This document shows positions 31,571-42,539 of a DNA stretch of 55,471 bases, piece by piece. Source of the stretch: Hofstenia miamia (Eukaryota; Xenacoelomorpha; Acoela; Hofsteniidae). Numbering within the stretch: the first letter of the stretch is position 1; the number at the start of each line of letters is the position of its first letter. Under the pieces are notes generated by a model. The model made no database searches and was not told where the DNA came from. It saw nothing but the letters and a program-made list of their open reading frames with translations. The stretch spans positions 684,907 through 740,377 of the forward strand of contig CABFPE010000242.1 of assembly GCA_900660155.1 (NCBI GenBank). Direction: 5' to 3'. Position numbers and translations under genes: made by a program.

Positions 31571-32489
31571 TATTCACGTCTGCATGTTGTCATAATGTAA
31601 ATGAAATGTAGAAAAATAACGCAGGAACAGCAGTCATATTAAAGTACATGATAAAATTGCGTTTTGTTATTCCGCATTGTGCGTAATAACAATGTCTGTG
31701 ATGTAATCGAACATATATATGATATGAAATCAAATATAGCTAACTACGTATTATTATAAATAACATTTCTGATATCAAAAGTACACTGGCGAGAGAATAG
31801 AGATATATTATGAGAAACAAAAATCTTACATCACTATTGTAAACAATATTTTAATAAACATTTTTTTTCTGCATAAAATGAAAATACTTGAAATACTTTA
31901 AGCAAGTTTAACGGCGATAATATTTTGTAAATAATTGAAAATTTTTGTAATCTCAATCAATTCAATTTACCAAAATTTTTGTTATTATTTCTATATTTAA
32001 TACACTAAAATTATATTTTGTTATTGTATCCATAATTCGTTAGAAGCATTTGATCAAATATTTTTTATCTTAAAAAACAAATTTTGTTGAGCTAATAATA
32101 AACTTTCTTGTCAATGCGAGGAAATTCCAGTAACACTTACTAAGAATACATTTTAGTTACATACTATCTTCGAACTAAAATTTATAGGTAAAACCTTAAA
32201 TTCACGGAATTACTAAGTAACCTCAATTTTTAGGCGAAACACCTTAAATTTTAGGAATATATCCATCACCTAAATGTTTAGGTGAAAAAAATATGAAAAC
32301 ATGTATATAGATCATCCAAATGTTCACAAATTCTTTATAAAAACACAATATTCTCATAATTTAAGAGATTGGAGTTGAAATCTATTTAAGGAGTAAACCT
32401 AACGGAATTTACCTAAAAGTTAAGGTAAAACACCTTTCTATGTGAAGATTTCTTACCTAAATTTTAACACCTAGAAATTTTTTAGAGTG
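30896..32489. mobile_element. Fold-back-type element with CCTAAA/TTTAGG ends
   Basis: The left end reads CACTCTTAAAATTTTCTAG and the right end, read inward, CACTCTAAAAAATTTCTAGG, which form imperfect terminal inverted repeats. Both flanks (30896-31200 and 32180-32489) are dense in ACCTAAA and TTTAGGT blocks on both strands, so the ends could fold on themselves. The left arm holds a direct repeat of about 48 bp (near 30979 and 31166) with the shared core CGAAAATATT. The middle has a (TA)n tract and no coding frame. No clear target-site duplication is visible. It is probably a non-autonomous DNA element of about 1.6 kb; the superfamily is unknown. Confidence 0.6.
31527..31567. repeat. (TA)n microsatellite
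   Basis: About 40 bp of TA dinucleotide within the unique centre of the fold-back element. Confidence 0.9.
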
Positions 32490-33129
32490 ATCAGTAATTA
32501 ACGATTTGCTTAGAGCTATTTTATCTCAGATAGCTGAAAATACTACAACTTTTAGATTGCTGACAAGTCTGGATTCAATTGCTAAGTCATTAAAAAAATC
32601 AAATCTGCAAAAACTGGTTGCAAATGTTTTACTATCATTAGGTGCAGCAAGAACAATTAGAAAAACTAAACTACAGTAAGCTTAAAGCAATTTACTGACA
32701 CTCTGTTTTACCCAGATTTAGTAGCCAGACCCTAACGGTGGTTTATATCATAGGACACATTTAAATCTATATTATAAGCACCAAAAACCTTGCTTTTAAT
32801 TAAAATTAAATATATAATGCAATTGCGTAATTGCACAAGTTCATGACAAGTTATTTGCGCAAAGTTGCAAGTGACAATTAGAACTGTCTATTAATTGTCA
32901 ATAGTTAAATATCTTTGAAGATATTTATGGCGTGCCACTTTTGCACTTATGAGAATAAGAAAGTCTTTATTTAATAAGTGTTTGACAATTGCAGTACTAA
33001 TTACTTATTAAATAGTGTAATAAAAAATACAAAATGATTTTTACAGTAGAATTAAGCATGCGTAAGTTGGGGCATTATTACAATGTAATTAGCTACGTGA
33101 AATAGTGTAATCACTATTATAAAATTTCA

Positions 33130-35985
33130 ATCCCAGCCAAGATATTCCTGCATATATTTTTGTTTTAGTAAAAAAGTTTTTAACTGCTTTTTAAAAGACT
33201 TAAAGCTATTGTTATTTTAAATAACTTTTAGAAGGATGTTCCAGTAGGTGATAGCACTATTAATAAATGAACGTTTCAAAATATTTTTATGAAATTTAAT
33301 GCAAGCAAATTATTTCGATCTCTTTCCGATATCGACCTTTAAGTTGGGAAACTTGATGAAATTGTAAGGCGGTACTTCATTAATTATCTTAAAAAGTTTA
33401 CTATGTTATTAAAAATGATAAGCTGTCTGGGGGAAGGGTAGTTGCAGTAATGTAATCTTTCGTTTTGCTATAGTTTTTTGACACACTTTCAAAGCCCATT
33501 TAAACTGGGTTTCAAGCTTTCTTCGAAGGGAATCATTTATATTTGTGAATAGCACATTAGCATAACTGAGATGTCTGAGAAAATATGCGTGAAACATTTT
33601 GATTACTGCAGGGGAAGGAAATTGGTCTGCAATGTAAGATATGCTTTTGATGCCCATAGCCAAACTTTTCACAATGACATTTATTTGTGCTTTGAATTTT
33701 AAATTTGAATAAAAAGTAACTCCTAAATATCAAAAGTGTCAACAGCCTTAACGCAATCATTATTGATATTAAGAGCGTAATATATTGCGTTTAGAGCTTT
33801 ACTAGAAGGTTGCGTTATGCAAAATTCGGTTTTCGTTATGTTAATAGTAAATTTATACTAAAATACACAACTTAATAACATTAAATTCAATAGTTTTTAC
33901 AGCTGTATCAATCGATTTGTGGCTACTAAAAATACAGGTATCATCAGCATATTGAATCAAGTTGAAGTTTGTAAATTTACACATGTCATTATCGTACGAA
34001 ATAAACAGCAGTGGTCATAGGATCGTTCCTTGGGGAACCCCATTCCTAATTTCTAGCCAATTTGAAAAAAAATTTATTAATTTTAACGCATTGAGGTCCA
34101 TTATTTAGATAGCTAATTAATAATGTTTTGCTGTTATGAGAAAAGCCAAGACTCGTTAGTTTTTTTAGTAAAATGTCATGATTAATGCAGTCGAAGAACT
34201 TAGATAGATCTAAACAAGCAATTGCTACATAGTTATCGGAATCAAGCATAGATCTCCACAGTTCACTCCATAGTTCAGTTGCCTGTAACAGCGAATCAGT
34301 CGTCGGGAAATTTTGACGAAATCCAAATTGTGTTTGTGACATTAGTTTGTGTTTAAATAAATGGTCAGTTATTTGAGTATGCAAAAGTCGTTTAAAGATT
34401 TTTGCTTACTGGCGATGTTAAAGATATAGGCCTATAGTTCGTAGCACAGTGTGGATCATCCTTCTTGAAAACTGGGGCAATAAATGCATTTTTGAGATAA
34501 TCAGGAAAGCAGTTATACTTAATTTGATTAGCTGTAGCTTTAAGGGCCTTAAAAAAATATTCAAAGAGCCACTAGATTTATTAGATTTACGTCGCTTAAT
34601 TGCTTTGATCAGTTCATAGATAGTAGCATAACGAAAACAGAATTCAGGAGATGCATGCTAGTGTGTTCTATGTCAGGTCCATTGTTTTTACCAAGGTTAA
34701 TAAAAGTTTTATTTAAGATGTTAGAAATTCTGACGTCATTGACGTCATTGCTGTGCATGTATACATTTGAGTCTTTGAGCTTATCAATAGTAGTATACTT
34801 AGCTCTATTATCATTGGTGGGATCACGAATAAATTTCCACTTAGATTTCTGATCGGGAGTATTTTTGTACTCACGCTTAATATATAATTGAACGCTTTTC
34901 GATTTTCTATATTAGAAATATTTCTTGCCTTTTTATATAGTGAGAAATTTTGAGGAGTTCGAGAATTAGAAAATGTATTATAAGCATGCCTTTTTTTAGC
35001 TATAAAACTTCTGCATGCACGGTTTGAAAGAATGCTTAGCCTGTAAAGAGTTATTTGAAGAAATTAAAAGTCTTTTTTGGACAATGTGTATTGAAATGCA
35101 ATTCAAATATTTTTGTAAAGTTTTCTAGCATTGAATTTGGAACAAACGCAAAATATATTCTTAGCCAATTTTCAGACGATAGAGGGAAATTTAGATTATC
35201 AAGACAGTTATGAGTCTCATCTCTAGTTGTTATCCATTTCCTTTGTTTTTGCGAATCTGGCTCTAATTGCAAAACTAATAGTGGAGATGCAGTGAACTGA
35301 GAAATGGCATTCAGATGTGTGTATTTATATAGAATTTTGATATTTTCTGGGAAAAGAATGTAATCTATCAGAGTATTGCTAGATCCAGTAATTCGTATTG
35401 GAGAAAATTTATTAGCCATTTTAAATTAAATGTATTTAGGAAAAATTCTAATTTAAACTTTCGTTTTTGTTAAAAAAGTTGAGGTTCCAGTCACGTAACA
35501 GAATCGTGTCTTTATTATCTGAATATGCAAGAATAAGTTCATGTTCCAATTGTTCAATGGTATATGATTTATTGGGACAGTAGGAAACATTAATCAATTG
35601 CTTCTTAAAAAATAAGTTTTTTTATAGGATTGTCGACTTTCGAATTTAGGAAGAGTGCTCTTAAGTCGAAGCGAGGCTTGGGATTTAACATTTACGATAC
35701 TAAGCAAAGGACACCCCTGCCCTTACATTTTCCTAATGGATTTTTAGGAGTTCTATCTTTTAGAAATACAGAAAATATATTAGCATCATAAGGCCATGCA
35801 TTTTCTAGATCACTACTGGTTAACCATGTTTCAGAAATGCCTAGTATCAGATCGTTCTTAAAGTGTGAAATAAACTGCTTAAATTCATGGTTTTTTCTAG
35901 ATAAATTTTGAAAATTTAAATGGACGTAGTTAATCGAATTCTTTTTAATAACTAACTCTCTGATGTAAGAATCATAGTTGTACAC
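33130..35985 (-). mobile_element. Decayed LINE with endonuclease and reverse transcriptase
   Basis: Read on the minus strand, the parts follow the ORF2 order. The endonuclease N-part at 35985-35692 has INYVHLNFQNLSRK, LGISETWL and GRGVLCLV. The endonuclease C-part and linker at 35419-35051 have RITGSSNTLIDYIL. Reverse transcriptase fingers and palm lie at 34384-34046 (SQTQFGFRQNFPTTDSLL and CLDLSKFFDCINHDILLKKL). GVPQGTIL and the catalytic YADD (33940-33951) are followed by a C-terminal part at 33672-33409 (YANVLFTNINDSLRRKLETQFKWALKV) and a tail near 33250. Several frameshifts and stops separate the pieces, so it is inactive. A related RT tail lies on the plus strand at 41038-42539. The clade cannot be fixed by eye. 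Confidence 0.85.
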
Positions 35986-36829
35986 AGGTCCAGGGTTTTG
36001 TTCAATCCCATAATGTTGTCAAACTCCAGTTTACTCTTATTAAAGACTTGCATTTACTCCATTTGGACGATAATTTTGTTATGCAGCAACATTTTCTAAT
36101 TTTTCAATGTAAAACAGATTTTTGCACCTACTTGTCCCAAAATTTGATGCTTACTTCTTGCAACTTAGTCCATTTGTGCAATTTTCCTTCTGCTGAAATC
36201 TCTTTAATTTGACAAACAAATTTTTTATGTGCATGACAATTATCACTGTAAATTATTTTGGTCTTCAAATGCAAGGCAATTTTTTGAATTAAGCCAATGT
36301 AATTGATTTTTCTCATTAAAGTCTAGTTGCCCCAATAATAACCTTTCATTTTGGGGAAAGACCCAGTATGAAATGCTGCTCATCTTTATCTATGAAATTC
36401 ACAAGAGAATAATTACTAGATGTGCAACCTTGTTTTGCATGGGTGTAAAAATAGACTCTTACATTTAATGCACAATAACAGAAGTGTTCACTGCATTTGT
36501 GTGTGTGTGTTTGGATTTTCTAGCGCTATACAAATTTTATTCTATTCGTGCGCTTTCGATTTCCTAGTGATCGTCACATCGCTAATTATCTCTGGTGATT
36601 AGACATGCGATTCAATCAAAATGTGACAGATCACTTTTGAACCAATCATTAGTCTAAGTGTGGCCTAAATAGTTAATAGACTTGCTTTGCTTTATTGGTA
36701 CGTGATTTAGATTTAGATTGAGTTCTATGTTTTTAGTGAGATTTTTTATATCTTAGAAGAAAATATTATATACTGTGTTTTTTTAATATATACTTTCAGT
36801 TGATTATTTGAGAATTAATTCATTAAATT

Positions 36830-37330
36830 TTCGATGTCATTTTGGAGATCTTTAGTTGCATTAAAGGGATTTGTATCAGAACTTATGAGACAATTATCAT
36901 CTAAATATTGATAAATTTTACAGTTTTTTACCTGTTGAGTCATTAACGTAGATTGCAAATAGAATGGGACCTAGAACTGTGCCCTGTGGAATGACTCGGT
37001 CAGTAATAATATATTTTGTTTTTTTAATATTAAGTAAAACTCGTGGTTGTCGATTTTCTAGGAAGTTCATCATTATATTAATAGATTTGTCATCAAAATT
37101 ATAATACAATAGTTTGTCTTTCAATGCCAAAATTCAGAGTTAAAAGCTTTGCTCAAATCAAGAAGGGCAATGCACACACATTTATTTAGACTTAAATTAG
37201 ATTTTATCTGATATTGATAAACTGGTATCTTGTGTGCTATAACCATTGCGAAAATCAAATTGATTTTCCGAGAAAATCTTTGTGATTTCAAATATTCGGT
37301 TATTTAATTATTTAGTGATTTTTCGAGTAA
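36830..37330 (-). pseudogene. Second LINE reverse transcriptase fragment
   Basis: Minus-strand frames read FDFRNGYSTQDTSL, LLDLSKAFNS, then 37130-36918 with LLYYNFDDKSINIMMNFLENRQPRV and VIPQGTVLGPILFAIYVND. Another frame then has IYQYLDDNCLISS. These are consecutive reverse transcriptase palm blocks. The catalytic box is YLDD (36896-36907) where the neighbouring LINEs have YADD. Frame changes and stops make it a relic, and it lacks endonuclease and C-terminal parts. It is a different family from the element at 33130-35985. Confidence 0.75.
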
Positions 37331-39072
37331 TTTACTAAAAGGATAGATCTATAATTTTTTGTATCTAAGGATCACCTTTATGTCGAAGACTTATGACGGA
37401 CTTTTTTAACATTTCTGGAAACTTTCTGTCAATTCTACATTGGTTAAATGCGAACAGCAAATGCTCACTGAAAATATGAAATAAGCGCTAAACAATAAAG
37501 TTTGGAAAATTATAAGATGCAGTCAATTTATTTTTGTCTACGTTTTTATTATGGTTTCTAAATCAAACATATTTGGAATCTAAAATAAGTGTTTTTGCTG
37601 AACATTGATATTTTCTTCATTTTTATATTGGGGAAAATTGAAATTGCCAAGTTCCTTAAAAGCTTTATTTGGGTGGTCTTTGTTTTTTCTGTTGTAATTT
37701 GTTTATGTTTAAACTTATTCTGTTATGACTATTATTGGGGTTACAAAAATGCAATGCGGTTACTTTTTGTTTTTTTAAGCAAAATTGGCTTAAACTTACG
37801 ATACAGGCATTTATAGACATGCAATGTCACTTGTTTGTGTGATTGTACTACAATAAGTCACATTTTCTATTAAAGCAAAAAATTTTCCAATACATGCATG
37901 AACAGTTGCAGAAATGCAATCCAATGTTAACTGCGACTTTCTGGAAAAAACTTTTGGCCAAAAAGTGGTCATTTTGTTCGAAGAACTTAAGATTTATAGC
38001 TTACTGAGCACTAAATTTTCATAATTGAATAAAAAAGTGTATGTATTTTGCTACATAATCAGGTTAACATATTACATCAATTTATATTGATTTTATGACG
38101 TTTTCAATTTTGCAATTTCTCAGCTCTAGTTGCTTGCTTTTGTGGCATATTAGTATGTACGGATATTCAGTAACATTTTATTTTTTACTACATTTTTACT
38201 GTTAATGCATTTGACTGAAANATTGATTTTCCGAGAAAATCTTTGTGATTTCAAATATTCGGTTATTTAATTATTTAGTGATTTTTCGAGTAATTTACTA
38301 AAAGGATAGATCTATAATTTTTTGTATCTAAGGATCACCTTTATGTCGAAGACTTATGACGGACTTTTTTAACATTTCTGGAAACTTTCTGTCAATTCTA
38401 CATTGGTTAAATGCGAACAGCAAATGCTCACTGAAAATAAGTGTTTTTGCTGAACATTGATATTTTCTTCATTTTTATATTGGGGAAAATTGAAATTGCC
38501 AAGTTCCTTAAAAGCTTTATTTGGGTGGTCTTTGTTTTTTCTGTTGTAATTTGTTTATGTTTAAACTTATTCTGTTATGACTATTATTGGGGTTACAAAA
38601 ATGCAATGCGGTTACTTTTTGTTTTTTTAAGCAAAATTGGCTTAAACTTACGATACAGGCATTTATAGACATGCAATGTCACTTGTTTGTGTGATTGTAC
38701 TACAATAAGTCACATTTTCTATTAAAGCAAAAAATTTTCCAATACATGCATGAACAGTTGCAGAAATGCAATCCAATGTTAACTGCGACTTTCTGGAAAA
38801 AACTTTTGGCCAAAAAGTGGTCATTTTGTTCGAAGAACTTAAGATTTATAGCTTACTGAGCACTAAATTTTCATAATTGAATAAAAAAGTGTATGTATTT
38901 TGCTACATAATCAGGTTAACATATTACATCAATTTATATTGATTTTATGACGTTTTCAATTTTGCAATTTCTCAGCTCTAGTTGCTTGCTTTTGTGGCAT
39001 ATTAGTATGTACGGATATTCAGTAACATTTTATTTTTTACTACATTTTTACTGTTAATGCATTTGACTGAAA
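37260..39072. repeat. ~0.9-kb direct duplication split by a single N
   Basis: The first copy ends immediately before N 38221 and the second starts immediately after it (38222-39072). They appear identical over almost all their length, including a 75-codon open frame at 37589 and 38441. The exception is about 110 bp present only in the first copy (about 37467-37577). The placement of the N at the copy boundary suggests two overlapping contigs or haplotypes joined without merging. The sequence has no recognised gene. Confidence 0.88.
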
Positions 39073-39120
39073 TCTCTTGATAAAAAATGATAAGAAATGC
39101 TATAAAATGGAGGATAAAAC

Positions 39121-39936
39121 TCATCGTTTGATATTAAAAATGAAATGTTTTCTGGCCCAATCGCCAGAATCTTGAAGAAAGTATTCTGTAAATTCTAAGT
39201 TGTTGTCTTCGTCCACTGAGACAATTGTATGACATCTTGTTCCAAACATTCCGTCAGATCTTCTCGTAAATATCGAGAGTAATCCTTCCGGATTTTGATA
39301 ATTGACGGTCCTTGCCCAATTCATAAAGCCATCGTTTCGGTAAGTCTCCAACCTACATAACAGCTGATTTTTTATTCTTAAGTGCATTCCATTCTTTCCT
39401 TTTGAAAGTAGCTTTTCAAGAATAGTATTTCCATTACAAACCGCTTCTAATTTAACGTTTATGTCGTTATTGGCAATGCCAAAAATGTTCTCCTTTGAAA
39501 TATTTTTAAATAATAACTTATTTCTACAATTGCTGCAGAAATATGCTTTTGCATAATCACGCTTCGCATCAAATAACAGTAAATTGAAAGGCGGATATTG
39601 TTTCCATTTATTGTTCTTGACTAAATACTCATCAATAAATGCTCTAGGTGAAATGTTTGCCTTTAGGTATTCTGGAACCAATTCTCCTCTCCCCTTAGAT
39701 ATTTTTCTAGTAATGATGGCTCTTTGGTTTAGGATTATAGCAATTTTTCCGTTCCGATTCACGGCTAGCCAAGTGCCACCTCGCTTTAGATCCCGCCCAC
39801 CAAGAATACTGGGAAAATCTGTCCACCATTCGGCAGAAGCAGAAGGTCTGTCATAGAATTCATCTCTGTTCGAAGCAATAATTAATTTATAGCCAAATTT
39901 AGATTGCGTGTTAATTCGTAAAAAGACAATGCACAT
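39121..39936 (-). CDS. TANGO2: TANGO2-family (NRDE) protein
   Basis: One uninterrupted exon encodes a transport-and-Golgi-organisation-2 homologue. The family starts with Met-Cys, so I take the ATG giving MCIVFLRINTQ (39936) and not the in-frame ATG three codons upstream (39945). The product is 271 residues against 276 for the human protein. Diagnostic blocks are KLIIASNRDEFYDRP (NRDE at residues 23-26), LGGRDLKRGGTWLAV, GRGELV, PFNLLLFD, YGI/FGIANN-type and FGTRCHTIVSVDEDN near the C terminus. TANGO2 proteins are cytosolic and mitochondrial and have been linked to lipid and heme handling; the fold resembles Ntn hydrolases. There is no signal peptide or membrane segment. No introns are seen, unlike the helicase gene. 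The frame is clean, so it is probably functional. It abuts the N-marked duplication on its 3' side. Confidence 0.95.
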   Translation of the reverse strand: MCIVFLRINTQSKFGYKLIIASNRDEFYDRPSASAEWWTDFPSILGGRDLKRGGTWLAVNRNGKIAIILNQRAIITRKISKGRGELVPEYLKANISPRAFIDEYLVKNNKWKQYPPFNLLLFDAKRDYAKAYFCSNCRNKLLFKNISKENIFGIANNDINVKLEAVCNGNTILEKLLSKGKNGMHLRIKNQLLCRLETYRNDGFMNWARTVNYQNPEGLLSIFTRRSDGMFGTRCHTIVSVDEDNNLEFTEYFLQDSGDWARKHFIFNIKR

Positions 39937-39945
39937 AATTAACAT

Positions 39946-41037
39946 TAATTAGTACCAGCAGCCAATAACCAATAATTGTTCAGAACGTATTTAAATCACC
40001 TTCTTATTTGGTAAAATTCGCCAATATCAACGTATGCATGCGCAAACCAATCCTCTAAACAAACTTTGCTGAATAAAATAGCAACTGTTAAAATAATGAT
40101 TCTAAGGTGACAAACTGGTATTTGTTTGTATCTATGTCATTAAACTTTATCCCACTCAAGTTTTATCAAGTTCTTATCAAGTTTTAGCAAAATTTATAAT
40201 AATAGCTTAACTATGTTGCCAGTACAGCATAGTAATCGTATGTGTAATTTCTATGCTTAAGTGACTGCTTAATAATGAATTAGCTTGTGAGTTCTCAAGC
40301 AATTCTCAAATGAATTCAATAACTCAAAATAACCCTGTGGAATTGCTGAAGTAACTTGACATATTTCTTATACCAAACTCTCAATTTCGGATACATAAAA
40401 CTTCTTTACAAAGAACTTTAGTTTGTATTATCAGACCATTATTCATTTGGAATAAATAGACTTACCATTGCGGTTAGTGTTTGAAATGATGATGTTTGGT
40501 TTTTCTTATCTTGACATCGGTTTTGAGTTTAATGGTACTTTTTAAGCTTTTTAATCACAGCTACCATCTTTGCAGTTAATAAAAAGTGATGATATCGTCA
40601 GTAATATTTTAGCTTCAGAGGGATAGAATGCATGAAATTGTTCCTCAATGCCTTGATTTGATCCTATTTTATCACTTTGCGCTATGATTGATATAATGAA
40701 AAATATGTGTGCCGTTTTTTTATCCAGCTTATTGTGATATATGTCGGAAAAGCTAATATATCAGAATTTGAAAACTGATAAACAATGTGATTATTTTTAT
40801 TAAGCTTGTGTACTAGCATCACTTCAAATACTTTAGCATTCAATAATGGAAGTGCTAATATTTTTTGTTCTCTGAAATTCCTTCAACGCCATTCCATAAT
40901 TCACACTTTTAAGAAGAAATTCTGTTTTACAAAAACATGATGAAGAAATCCCTTAACAATTTTCAATGAGACTAGTAGCAATTCACTCATGGCACTTTCA
41001 TCTATACCAATTGAATAACCTTGGGTATGCACTAAAA
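39946..41037. other. AT-rich sequence upstream of TANGO2
   Basis: This presumably contains the TANGO2 promoter and 5' UTR. No distinct motif or other gene is recognised. Confidence 0.4.
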
Positions 41038-41063
41038 ATGGGGTTCCTCAGCGTACAATTTTG

Positions 41064-41551
41064 GGTCCCTTATTATTTAATATTTACATAAATGATTTGT
41101 CCGAGCAAGTAACATGTGACGTTATACAATATGCAGATGACACAATATTATTTCATTCTAATAAATTTCCCGAAAAAGCGGTTCAAACTCTCGATACAAA
41201 CTGTTCTTCTGTTGCTAAATATTTTGCTTCTATAAAACTAAGAGTAAATCCACTAAAAACTCATTTCTGTATTGTTAAATCAAAAACTAAATCTACTGAT
41301 ACTTCAANGGTCCCTTATTATTTAATATTTACATAAATGATTTGTCCGAGCAAGTAACATGTGACATTATACAATATGCAGATGACACAATATTATTTCA
41401 TTCTAATAAATTTTCCGAAAAAGCGGTTCAAACTCTCGAAAGAAACTGTGCTTCTCTTGCTAAATATTTTGCTTCTATAAAACAAAGAGTAAATCCACTA
41501 AAAACTTAATTCTGGATTGTTAAATTAAAAACTAAATCTACTGATACTTTA
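41064..41551 (+). repeat. Duplicated LINE segment around N 41308
   Basis: Positions 41064-41307 and 41309-41551 are near-identical direct copies, both starting GGTCCCTTATTATTTAATAT. The first ends ACTTCAA at the N; the second continues ACTTTAAACTAC. Several substitutions separate them. Confidence 0.9.
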
Positions 41552-41768
41552 AACTACAAATTTAATTTCAACGGCATTCAAATAAAACAGTTTGAGTCTT
41601 TTAAGTACCTCGGAATAATTTTTGACATAAATATAAATTTTGAAGAGCAACTATATCATGTAATTAGAAAAATGGCCACATCGATCAAAGCAATTAACTT
41701 AATTTCTCAAAAACTTCAAACTAAAGCAAAAATCCAATTAATATATGCCCTAATATTAAGTCATTTTA

Positions 41769-42313
41769 ACTATGCCAATATACTCTACACAGATATAAAC
41801 CAAAAATTTCTCAGGAAATTCCAAGTGCAACTAAATTGGGCTATCAAAGTAGCAGTAAATAATCATAGCTTTAATAAGAATAATGAATATAGAAAAATTT
41901 CAAAATTATTTCTACATCTGCAATGTTACATCCATATAAATGTCTTAACGATGTTCTTCAAATTAGTTACCAATACTTTCCCATACTACAAAAATGACTT
42001 TCTTGCTGCAAAATTAGTCAATAAACAAAATAAAAGAACNTAACTATGCCAATATACTCTACACAGATATAAACCAAAAATTTCTCAGGAAATTCCAAGT
42101 GCAACTAAATTGGGCTATCAAAGTAGCAGTAAATAATCATAGCTTTAATAAGAATAATGAATATAGAAAAATTTCAAAATTATTTCTACATCCGCAATGT
42201 TACATCCATATAAATGTCTTAACGACGTTCTTCAAAATAGTTAACAATACCTTCCCATTTTACAAAAATGACTTTCTTGCTGCAAAATTAGTCAATAAAC
42301 AAAATAAAAGAAT
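41769..42313 (+). repeat. Duplicated LINE segment around N 42040
   Basis: Positions 41769-42039 and 42041-42313 are near-identical direct copies starting TAACTATGCCAATATACTC. The first copy breaks off at the N while the second runs on into the LINE C-terminal tail. Confidence 0.9.
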
Positions 42314-42539
42314 GCACATAATTGAACCTATTAGGTATAAGAAGCGAATAATGAAAAATTCCTTTCTAAACACAGCTATAAATATGTGAAATGAATTACC
42401 AAAATATATTAAACAAATAAGTAGATTAAAAAACTTTAAAATGGATATTATAAAATATTTTTGCACTTATAATATAAAAAAACTGAAATGGCGAGGTTAT
42501 AAATTATATAATCCTGATTACTCTATTAATAGAAACTAG

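Larger units (their letters stand above)
41038..42539 (+). mobile_element. 5'-truncated LINE, reverse transcriptase 3' half
   Basis: The element starts abruptly at the RT block GVPQRTILGPLLFNIYINDL and includes YADD at 41130-41141. It continues through VNPLKTHF, FKYLGI, YANILYTDINQKFLRKFQVQLNWAIKVA and a C-terminal tail (NTAINM, then NELPKYIKQISRLKNFK) to a stop at 42537-42539. Two internal segments are present twice, each pair separated by a single N (41308 and 42040), so the apparent length is inflated by about 0.5 kb. The second copy of the YADD segment has its own stop (KT*F). The copy is dead: it lacks the endonuclease and RT fingers and has stops. Confidence 0.85.

Noticed and set aside
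34732..34750. Tandem TGACGTCAT motifs, like CREB sites
   Set aside because: They lie inside a decayed LINE on the opposite strand with no promoter context.
37589..38668. Two identical 75-codon plus-strand frames, hydrophobic
   Set aside because: They are the same sequence in both copies of an N-marked duplication and match no family; identity reflects the duplication, not selection.
39584..39856. 90-codon plus-strand frame
   Set aside because: Antisense shadow of the TANGO2 gene.
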